Assembly (NCBI RefSeq): GCF_905220415.1
Contig: NC_059539.1
Location: 11,532,001 to 11,596,000 of the forward strand
DNA length: 64,000 bases
Direction of reading: 5' to 3'
Origin: Colias croceus
Lineage: Eukaryota; Arthropoda; Insecta; Lepidoptera; Pieridae
Part shown: positions 38,933-50,900 of the stretch, piece after piece
How the letters are laid out: each line of letters opens with the position of its first letter
How positions within the stretch are numbered: position 1 is the first letter of the stretch
Made by a program: the position numbers and the translations under genes
Notes under the pieces: generated by a model
What the model saw: only the letters and a program-made list of their open reading frames with translations
What the model was told of the DNA's origin: nothing
Databases searched by the model: none

Positions 38933-41900
38933 GTTATTCAATGAATTGAGTAGAACCTAACAAAAACATTTCATTTTTGAATCAAACAAAACATCCTTTT
39001 AAATTTCTATATGTATACCTATAACATCAACGTTTTACTTTAAAATAAATTAAAATTATATATACGGTGTAGGTACCTTCTTGCTTTTTTATGAATGCGT
39101 AGAAAATCTTTAAAGTTTTTTCGTACAACTAGCAGTAGCAGAGAATAAAGATGTGGTAAAATTTTAAATAATTTACAGATCAAATCCGCTTGTACACAGA
39201 ATTCATTTTGCTAGTGTATCCAGCATTATACATGAGCCCGTATATATTTACACAGTTCATGCAAGACTTGGGCTGGCAGAAGTCACAATGTTCCAATTTA
39301 TTCAGGTAACTTTCATATCTAAAGTATGTAATTCCTAAAATGTAGCTTTTATGCCCTATTCGTTTGTTATCACTTAGGCATGTTGTCGTTAGATTGTAAA
39401 ACCCGTCCGATTGTAATCTTACGATGTTTACAGTTTAACGATGATAGGTAGGTAACGTTGATTTTGACGTGGCAACGTCTTATAGTTCGATAGCGCCGGC
39501 TGCACGCACGAAAAAACATGACTCATGCGGCGTTACCTCGCTCTGAGGCGTTCGGCTTGAAGTGCAAGCGAGAGCGCGGAACGAGCGACAAAGAAGCACA
39601 ATCGGACGTTGTCAACTCACGTTCAACTATCGTCAGTAAAGCGACTTTACAGTCTACAGACAACGAATTTTTTTTTTTTGTAAATAATCAAAATCAGTGG
39701 GAGAAAAACATTTGCCTAGTTTAACTTATATGCAAAATTAAAATCACTATCCTAGTAGTTACAATTAACATAAATGTTTAATTATCAATTGATAGGGCTG
39801 CAGATATATCAGGGAGAGGTGGACTATCCTTTCTTGACTTGATGCTGTGGTCAGCTGCTTTAGAACCCTTCACTCAACATAATGGATCACCAGCTGAATT
39901 GAGATGCAGATATATATTCAGGTTTGCATTAAAAATAAAAGATAAGGTAATATTGCTAATCATCTTTATTGTAAGTACAATATGTTATATTGCTATTTGC
40001 TAACCACCATCATTGTGTTTAGTCTCCAAGTTAGATGTTTGCAGTATCTTTTAAAAATCAATAATAATTACATATTCAAATAAATAAAAAAGCACTTGAA
40101 AATTTGAAGTAGGTAGGCTATAAGTATAACAGTTATGTCCTCAAAAATACTACAAAAACAAATATCTTATACCATGAGATCATTTTCAGAACAAAGTATA
40201 TTCTATGAATGTTCTATGTTCAATACATAACGATAGCACATTGTTTTTGCTATTGCTACAGATTATATAATACTTTACTTTTACTATAAATAAGCAATAG
40301 ACGACGAGAAAATTGATACCTAAATAAAATTATGATATAATATTATGTACATAAAATATATTCTCGTTGTTATTTTTTCAAGGCATTTTCCCCAATTTCT
40401 CGTAGATATTTCGATAGCAATCGGGATCAGAAACTAGAATATCAAGAATTTAAAGAGTTGATGAGTGCTGCTCGCGCGGCTAGAGAACTGCCGGTCGATT
40501 CGCTTAGTGTTGCCAGGGATACCGATGTTTGTCTTCGGTTAGTATTATTTTTAATTTATTTAAGTAGTTACTCGTATATATTATTTATTGCATATATCAC
40601 CGTTACATTGAGAAATTCGTTAGATTGTAAACTAACTCGCGAGTTCGCGCAACTGTGGTTACATCGTGATCGCAAGGAAATATTACCGACCGTGGATCAC
40701 ATTTTTCGACACCTTGCAGTTACGCGGGTTAAATTATAATCTAAGTCTTGACAATTTTTCGGTAACATGTATTATAAAATACACATAGCATATTTGTAAT
40801 GTCTATTGGTATAATTATTCATTACAGTCTGATGTTTCGAGCACATTGTAAACTACATACGTCATAAAGGTTTTAAAAGCTTTATGGCTGTGCCCGGTAT
40901 CAATCGCGGACGCTTACTAAATACTAACCCGCGGGCAAAAGCAAGTATTTCCACGGCTCATGTCTTATTCTAGTACATTACTGCCAACTATTATCTAGAT
41001 CCCTTCAGTGGTTTTCGTGAAATAGAAACAAAAATAGGTACATCCATCCATCGTCATAAACTTTCACATTCATATACTATTAGCACAGCTGATAATTTAA
41101 TACTATACTACTTAGTAGTAATTAAACTAACTTCTCAAGACAACTAGGCTTACAACCGAACTCTCAGCTGCCAATAGCGGAATTTCTTCGTGCTGTAAGT
41201 GAGTTGCGTATACGCGGCACGAGCGCCTTGCTACGATCCCCGAAGAGTACAGCTGGGTATTTGATTGATTTACAGTGAGTATGGTTAAAACGGTTAAAAC
41301 ATACCTATTATGATCAATTATTTTCCTACACATAGAGAAAAAAAGTCTAATTCCCAATAGATAGGCTGTAGGTAGATATAGGCTTAATAACTTCAAAATA
41401 CATAATATAATAGCAGTCAAACACTAAAAAAGCCATTGTCACAGTAAAATATTATTTTGGTGTAAATATTTTCAGTGAGCGAGATCGTGAGATGGCTGTA
41501 GCAACTGCTTCTAAAATTATAAATGACCACGGTAATAAAATATAGTTGTTTTTCATGATTTTTGTGCACTCAGTTAGGAAATTATTAATCTTTTAATACA
41601 ATTATATCTAAAATATACTGCAATCAGTTTAATCATAATTTACCATTTACCTGAAAATGATGACTTGACTCAGGATACATGATTTTTCAATTACATTTTT
41701 GGTCCAATAAATAATCGAAGAATACATATTAATTGGAGCTAATTCTACCCACGTTTATGTAATGTCGTAAAAACTAAAATGGTAAACCGTTAGATTATAA
41801 TCTCGCAACCTTTCCTTCACATATTTTGGGAAAGTAAATGCTCGGTAATCGGTATTATACATAACTGCAATATATTCTTATTATAGTCTAACGAATTGCG

Positions 41901-44900
41901 AATGCGTTAAATTGTAAGCAAATATTACGAATCGCATCCAAAATACCAAATCTAACAGTGTTTAAAATTTCACGATGAAATATCCAAAACACTCAAACAT
42001 TTTCCAGTTTATGAAAATTATTGACTTGAACACGTTTTCTATTTTATTTATTCAATAATTTAACTTAACTTCTTGCAACCACCATACAGTTTGTGTACCA
42101 GACGCATCATCCCACGCGGTAGAACTGAGTTCCATAACATCTGTGCGCCGCAAAGACTACTCGCTCGCTAACTGCGTGGTCAAATTGCAAAAGAAGATGC
42201 CCCCTGAAATGCAGCAATTGACTAGTTTTGACGGTATTTCTCAAATATTTATTTAGGTTTTTTTACTTCTTCATTTTGGTAATTAAACATTCGAGATAGA
42301 CACATGAATTAACATTAAATATTGGTACAGAATCCTACACATATACTAGCTTTCCGCCCGCGGATTCGCCCGCGTTTTCAGAGAAAACCCCGCATAGTTC
42401 CCTTTCCGGTGGGATTTCCGGGGTAAAACTTATCCTATCTCTCAAGTTGGATCGAACTGCACATGGTGTGCGAATTTTATTACAATCGGTTAAGTGGTTT
42501 AAGAGTCCATTGAGGACAAACATTGTGACACGAGATTTATATAGTTACATATACATATTAAGATTAAACAAAAAATATTTACCTACATTGTTATACCTAC
42601 TTAACAAGGCAATAATTCGGTCGAAACATCAACTAAAAATAAGAAACAGGCTATAATTCACAATATTAAATAAATAAAAAAACTATTTTATTTTAATTTT
42701 TCTTGCAGAAGAGACCATTACCAGTTCCACAGCTCACCTAATTTCTTCTTCTGTCAATTCTATGGACTTCCTTGGAGCTAATTCTACCCCTGTGGAAGTA
42801 TTCGCATCGATTCACTATTTCTCTTTGCATTTTGATAAAACTTCACATGTAAGGAATAGGTTTTGTAGGTACTTTTGTAGAAGTAGCTATAAACTCTCCT
42901 ATTTGACATTAAATTTTTTTTTTGAGTACATATCGAAGTGTCGTATTACACACACCTATTTGTATAATATATCCTTGTACCTGTGCATAAAAACTTTACT
43001 TGTCCCACGAAGAATGCCAAAGAAAACAAGGTAGTTAATTAAATAAATAAGCACCTAGATAGTGTTCTCAAATAACTTTCAGCGTCGCGTATCCGGTGGA
43101 GGTTCCACCACCGCTACCAAATCCGCTTTCAGCTGGTTATCACCAGATGAGGAAGTGGCTCTTGGTAGTCTTCTACTAAAGATGGCGGAAGCTGTACGAG
43201 CTATATGTTCTTATGAGCCTAGGCTGTTGAGGCTCAGTTCGCCTGTTTATGCGATTGGTGAGTTTTTAAATGGTTGAGTAGCTTTTTCGGGATATTTTGT
43301 TTGTGTGGTTACTGTGTGCAAGATTTTACATTTTAGTGTTTAAGTAGATCCCATTACAGCGAAATTAGTTCAACAGTTTTTAGCATCAAAACATTTTCAC
43401 AGCTTACATAGATCTTCAGATTTTAATAATATCTACTTACCTTCTAATTGAATTAGTACACGATAGTAGTTACATAGTTCGTTCCAAATAGTAAAAAAAG
43501 TTTTGGATGCATTAGTGGCTACAAAAACTATAAGTTCTGAAAAAAATAGTCCCCTTCCACAGCATTTTAACATTATAAATCTATGGGCCCTTTTACAGGT
43601 GACTTACACGGCAACCTGCCGGCCCTATTAGCAATGGAATCTTCCCTTTGGCCCACGGGAACAGCACTCGTCCCAGCACGGCTACTATTCCTAGGGGACT
43701 ATGTAGATCGTGGGGCATTCGGGACGGAATTATTGGCGTATTTGTTTGCTGCAAAGCTACAAAGGCCCACGGGGGTGTATTTGATAAGGGGCAATCATGA
43801 AGCCAGGGATATACAGAAGATGTTCAGTTTTCATACGTGAGATATGATACCTACGTAATAAAAAAGTGTTCATTTAAAATTTATAAATTACCTATAATCA
43901 ATACGACAATGTGATCAGGTTAAAAATTTCAGTTAGTGATTTCTGACTACAAATCACATTCAGTATTCATATAGTAGAAACTAGTGAAAGTACCTAGATA
44001 ATATTTAATAGGGAATTCTTTAAATGTGGTAATATATGAAGAGCATAAAACTATTATAGCGACTTTAAACTTTTGCTCCCTTGTTCCAGGGAACATTTAC
44101 CAGATAATTCTCATATCTACTCTTATGTCGAGTATTTATTATGCCTATAAAATAGTGATGCAATATGTCTCTTATAATCTTATATTAACCTTTTATAGGG
44201 AGTGTTTAACGAAGTACGGCGAGGTAGAAGGGACCAAGATATGGAGCGCCATCAATCAAGTGTTTGACGTGCTGCCGCTGGCCGCTGTCGTCGATGATAA
44301 GGTTCTTTTGAAATTATATGCAATTTTGTGATACTGTTTATTAATTGTGTATGGAAATAGAAGAGTGGATTTTAAATGAATTAATATCACCTGCACCCAT
44401 TGTCAATTTTCCATCATATTATTATAGATATAAGCGTACGTTTATAATCTCGCGGGATATAAGTATTCCGCAAATCTATAATTAATGTTTACAATTCAAC
44501 GATATTTAAAATTTTGTAAAAATATATATATTTTATTGTTTCTCTATGTGGTAATGCCATAAAAATGTTTCTCAATACTGTAATAGGTATTCTGCTGTCA
44601 CGGTGGTATTCCACCACCGTGGGTATGTCCGCTCATATCTGCGATAGACAAGGTGCCGGTGCCGCTGCCCAAGCCGGCCGAGCAGAGCTCCATAGCGTGG
44701 GAGCTGCTGTGGAACGATCCCATCAGGTGTGTGATGGTTTTGTTTATTGAAGTGAAACTTCTTTATCGGGGTTGGAAAAAAAATTAGTGTAACATTTTTT
44801 AGTTACCACGCGTGATTCGGCGTATTTCTGTAAAGTTGCATAGAGTAAATTATTTTTTGAAAAATAAGGTCATAAAGAAGTTTCATTTCTTACGTGTGTA

Positions 44901-47900
44901 GTGTGTACACTAGTACACGCACACATTTTTGTTTAATTTTTATTACGAAGCAAACCCACATGCCACAATACGGTCGATATTTGTAGTATTTAATTCCTAG
45001 CATGAGCGCATACATTGCGCGAGTGTCTGTGCGCATGTACAGTTACGTAACTAATAAACTATGTATTTACAATTAAACTCAAATAGCAAATAATGCGTTG
45101 AATTGTAAATGACTAGATACAGTTCAAAATTTAAAAATTTGCTAAATAACTAAACCTACGACCTACTTAAACAAACGAAAAATAATACCTACTTTTTTTT
45201 TTATTTGTATTTCAAATTTCAAATTTCAAATTTATTAAATTGTAAACAATTTGGTGCAGCTTACAACTTATCGACAGTTTACAATCTCACGAAGTAGGGT
45301 AATTGCGCTGGTTTTCTCCTCCTCCTTTCAACTCCTATAGAGTTGCCAACTTTGTGAGGGGAAATAAATATTTTGGAGCACCCTTTCTTAAAAATATAAT
45401 ATATTTTTTTATTACTTATATAGTCTTCTTTAGGATAATATTAAGTGAAAATAAACGTTTTGACGGATCTTTTAATTTAAATTATTTTTTGCAAAAGTCA
45501 TAATTACAGGACTAAGAAATGACATACAACAAGTAGAATTGAACGCGTAGAAACGGCTGAGCTAGGCTGATCGTCAGGTTTTTTTATCCCAGATAACTTT
45601 TCACATACATGATACATCCAACGTCCCAGGCGCTGGCACCTCATCTGTGACATTCAAAGGCAGTACTAAAATGTCATCAAGGCTTACCACTGAACCAACT
45701 TCTAGGTAACTTCCTGTTATATATTTTAAAATAACGATATGGAGTTACAGTCTTCAGTTACGTTCAATGGTGGTTGGATGGTTTCAACCTTATCAGTACC
45801 CAGTTCTATATCGCGTGGAGTCGGGCGTCGGCTGTATAAGCTGTGTGTCCTCAGATTCTTTCAGTAAATCTGTTACAGTAAAACTGGCTGAGTTTGATAA
45901 CACCTGTGAACTATCACGAGAACCGTTTACGGTACTGTTGTAGTCGGATTCAGTGTCTAATGATAATTCACAAACATTAGTCTCCACAGGCAGTGTTTTT
46001 TTAAACAGGTTAAGTTCTTTCATTAGTACTCCGTAGTTTACTTTCTTGTTAAGCAGCGCAGTGTTTAATTGCTTAAGTACTTTTTTGGTAGTAGCTACGT
46101 CTGCTCTACTTATGCCTGTTTCGGGAGTAGATTGTCTTGTGTTTATATTTTGCATTGTATCGATGACACATTTAGTGTAATCAAGCGCATTAGGGTCAAA
46201 GGGGTAGAGCCCACATCTTTTAAACCCGTTTTGGATATAGGTTGCAAGATTCGTTTCTTGCAAGGTTTCTGCAAACAATTTGCAGAAGTTCGTTTTAGTC
46301 ACTGTTTTATTAATATTTTCTGGCTTCATTAAAAAATTTCTGACTGTATTCTTCCAGCTTGCTTTGAGTGGCGCAAATACACTTACGTCAGCAGGCTGGA
46401 AGATATGCGTCGTGTTGGGCGGTAGGGCATATAATATTATATTTAACTGTTCACATATTGTGCTTAACATCAGAGATATATGTGATTTGTGCCCGTCAAC
46501 CAGCAAGAGGACCGGTTTTATGATATTATTCCGTTCAAGCCAGTTATTGAAATTGTTGGTGATGTATTCAAAAAATACGTCTCCCCGCATCCATCCTGAC
46601 TCGGACCTGCCCAAACACCAATCAGGTGGCATGCTCTTCACCACTGCCTGTGGTGGTTTTACATACGGAAATACCACGCATGGTGGACATACATCTCCAT
46701 TAGCATTGAAGGTTACAAGTACGGTTAGGTTGTCTTTTTCGTTCCCCTGTTTAACTTGATGTAAGCTACGGTAACCCCTGGGCCCGAGTACTTTGCCAGT
46801 CTTCGGACACAGCGCAAAGCCACTTTCGTCGCCGTTAAATATGCTCGAAGGACGGTTAAGAATGTCTTTTTGATTTATCTCTTCCAAATACGTCTCGAGA
46901 CCACAGAACCAATTTCGAATGGACTCTTCGCTTACTTGAGCTCTTGCCTTATTAATACTTTCGGCGAATAGGCACGAAATTTGTGGGTTTCTTTTCAAAA
47001 AGTTAAGATACCATTTTTGGCCAGGTCTACAGTCTTTAAATTTATTAGGAATCGACGAATCTCGTACAATTTTTTGGACAGAATCTAAAAGTTCCTGTTT
47101 TTTAACAGGAAACCCGCATTTTGATATGTTAATCAGCCAATTAACTATTTTCTCTTCACCATCAGTCCCTAATACGGGATCTGGCCCACGTTTATTCTTC
47201 AAAATATCAGTTGTTTTGCCGTGTATTCTATCGAGGACCGTAGATTTAGGAATCCCATAATCTCTACAGACTTGTCTTACTGATGCCTTATTTTCCCGAA
47301 TTGCCGTTAAAGCCTTTATTAAGGATTCTTCAGTGTACGCAGCGGTTTTTTTTCTAGATTTGTTGATGCCATCGATGCCATCTAAAAACAATAAGATTTT
47401 TCTTAGGATAAGTAGAATAAAAAAATACTGCCAAAAAATCTAAACTAGATTAAGGATTAGATCCGCGCGCGCGCTACGACTAGATACCGCCCCACCTAAA
47501 AACAATAGCTCCGTGAGTGCGGCAACTCAGTTCTGTAGTGTGTGTAAGGCAATTTGTAAGGACGCTAGTGTGTGTGAAGAATTGTACTGCCAGCTACATA
47601 AATTTTACCTCAGAAATGGGAAATGGGCTATCTTGGAAAGAAGTTTGAAAAATATTTTTATTTCATCTTGGCCTTGCTGGGAATCGAACCCATGAACATG
47701 CGACTCAAATCCACTTGCGATGCCACTATACTATAGTCACAAAGGTTGTTTAAAAGTAAAAAAAGCGGTAATAAAAAAAAATAACACATATGAGTCAGTT
47801 AAACAAGGTTAAACAGAAATAAATTATTGTTATTATCCTTTTTTATATATGCGTTAGTAATAGTATTAAAGGTACGCCGAATTCGGTGTACTACATATTA

Positions 47901-50900
47901 GTTGCCGCATTTTTCAAGTACGACGGCGGTATCTAGTCGTAGCGCGCGCACGGAGACCAATCCTTAATCTAAGCTTATAACAATAAAGATCATTTCGGGA
48001 GAAACTATTCAGTATTTTATAGTTCCGTTAAAATAAAATGACCTTAACAAATATTCAAGTAGCTGTTTGAGTTTCCGTCCACTTGGACGAAAACCAAATA
48101 TTTTGAGAATTTGGTAATCTAGTATCCGGCCACTTAATTTTTCGAAGAGTATTATAAAAAAATTAATATGATAAATAGTAAATACTTATAATTTTTATAG
48201 GTATATAATCATTTTATATATAATATCATACTAATAAATAAACATAGGGTCATTGCGCCTGTTCGCGTCCACCTGCCTATTCGCGTCCATTTTGCGGACA
48301 TCTTTTAGAAAATTCACGAAAATAAGTATACTTTAAGTAAAATTGTGATAAGAAAAATTTCCGATAATACCTCAATGTATAAGAGACATGCAAACATATT
48401 CAAAATATGCCTGCGGACCGCCTATCCTATTAAAAAAAAATATTTAATTTTGGCTATTAAACGAGAGAGCTAAAATGCGCGGGATTTTGAGAAAAAAATA
48501 GTGCGCAGCGTCGCGCTTGACGGTAAGTATCTTATTGTTAAATGTGAATTTTTGAATATGTAACTGTTTCTTTATTTTACTAACAAAACATGGAATAGTA
48601 TGGATTATAAATCAACTTATTTCTTTTACAATTAATAGCAAAAATAAGGTGGACGCGAATTGTACAACTTCCATTTTGCGTCCACGGTGGGCGCAAACTA
48701 TAACCCTTAGTGCAAAACAATAGAACATATTGCGTCCACATTGTTTTTCATTACGTAGCAATGAATTGTTTGTTAAAATATGTAATTTAAAATAGATTGT
48801 AAATTTTTGACTAAGACCACATTCAAATTAGCAAATTTTTATGCTATTTTTTACTTTGATATCCGTCCGTCTGTATATCCGTTTGCCGGTCTGTCTTTCT
48901 GTCAAAACCCTTTTTCTCAGTAACGCGTGGAGGTATAAAGCTGAAATTTATATTGAATACTCAAATCTGCGGTCCCTCGAAGCAGTGAAAAAATCAAACT
49001 TAGAAGCCAAAGCAATGAAAAGATACAGCCGTTTATGCTGCAAATTTTCGCAAATTTCGACATTTGAAAGGGAATCAAAACCTACAGGGTACTTTACGTG
49101 AATACAGCCACTTGAAGTTTGGTACGAAGCAACGTCTTATAGCACAAATAAGGGAAACATTGAAAAAATAATCATTTACAGTTAAAACAAATGAAAAATA
49201 CAGGATGATACGGAACCCTCAGTGTGCGAGTCCAACTCACATTTGGCCGGTTTTTATTAAATAACTACTTATATTCGTAAACAAATAATTTATTAAAATC
49301 TAATTTTTATTTGCATTTATCTGATAAAATATCACCCAATACACTCTAAATTCCTTTTCTAAGCTGGTGGACGCGAACTGGTCCACGGGTGGACGCAAAC
49401 TGGAATTTTTGGACGCGAACTGGGTAAAACGCCTAATTCTGCTATTTGTCTAGATAAATAAAAACCACATGATAATATTTCCAACACAATTGAAAGTAAA
49501 TCTTAAAAAAGACTATGTAACGAACACGTTACATAAATTTTGCGTTGAAATTTGTTCTGGAACATTTTTATTATCTACTTCAAACTTTCCAACTGCACTA
49601 AGTGGACGCGAACGGGCGCAATTACCCTACGTAAGTACCAAAAACATTACGTAAACTAGCTAAAACAGTGATTTAACTAACCATGAACTTTTCTCGCCGG
49701 CACTTTTTTTCTCTCGCGCGATGACATCACAGAGCAAGTAATATAGGATGATATTTGCAACGCACGGACAAAGAGAATATTATAATCACTACGTTTTACG
49801 CACGGTCCACGGATGCGAAGCGGTCACTGACACAGATGACAGAGCAAGTACCTAAGTAATATGTCACTGGACACTGACGTTAATTTTTTGAACTCGCTTC
49901 TTGTCAAATCAAATTTTCATGTTGGTAGTACTGTTACATATACATTATGGAACGCAACAAGTTCAAACTTGCGCGGGAAGGTAGGTTTGTATTCACGTTT
50001 TACGCACGTGATTGCAGCAGGTCAGTCAAATGGACGAAAAGTAAAACTGGACGGCAAACCAGCGCAATAAGTAATAACCCTATTATATTGTAAAATGTAA
50101 ACTAACAGTAACATACAGGAACTCAAAAATAACAGCGTCTCAAGCGCTTGAGCTAGCGGCGAACGAGGGCTTTGCCGTTAACAGTAGGCGCGGTACAGCG
50201 CACGTGTTCTCCAGCGGTGCGCTGCAGCGCTTCTTGTTAGCGAACCAGCTGTCGCACGTGCTGCGCGCGCACGAGCTACATCAGAATGGGTTTATGGTGC
50301 GCGTTTTTTTTTGTTTTTAGATATTGAGATATACATATGGAGACGACACCGCCTACATCACTTATGTTCCGCTCAACATACGCCATATGGCGTAACTGCA
50401 CGCTCATTTTTTATTTGTTTTAAAGTGAAACGTATCAAATATGCCTTCGTGTGTGTTACGATATTGCACAAATAATACAAATAATACGGAAAAGTGCAAA
50501 GGAATCACTTTCATCGGTAAACTGTACCTAACTAGATAATAATTTTTAAAACTTAGTTAGAGCAAAAAAATGGCGCACAGATTTTGTTCGTGGTGTCACC
50601 TCCATACGAAGTAATATTATCTCAATGTTTTTAGAACTATTATTTTTTTATATACAGGGTGTCCCAGAAGTCGACGTTAAGCTGAAATTTTCTGAGAGGT
50701 AATGCCACACCAGTTATCAGAAAAATTGAAAAAAAAATTTAAGTCATGTATTTTTGAAGTTATGGATTTTTTTATTTTATTCCAGAAAATGTACACCATG
50801 TGATGGTTTTTGCATTCCTGTTGCTACAATTATTTACTTTTTGCCAATTTTTTTTCTCTTACGTCATCCCGAATAGTGCTTTATGTAACCTGTGATCCTA

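Larger units (their letters stand above)
45298..49625. mobile_element. Possible 4.3-kb TA-flanked element carrying the pogo-like transposase
   Basis: The left end reads TA then GGGTAATTGCGC, and the right end reads GCGCAATTACCC then TA, a 12-nt exact inverted match with the TA target duplication expected for Tc1/mariner-pogo elements. The transposase lies between them. A second, better-matched left end at 48247 means the right end may belong only to a smaller nested element, so the outer borders are tentative. Confidence 0.4.

Noticed and set aside
40383..40405. Alternative acceptor for phosphatase exon 7 at 40383
   Set aside because: It needs a different exon 6 donor and adds residues that break the helix before the canonical EF-hand; the 40406 acceptor joins cleanly.
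46280..46759. 159-aa ORF antisense to the pogo-like transposase
   Set aside because: A shadow frame of the transposase, with no independent features.
47513..47695. 60-aa Cys-rich ORF (CSVCKAICKDASVCEELYC)
   Set aside because: Lies inside a non-autonomous element and runs into the tRNA-like part; no start or splice context supports a gene.
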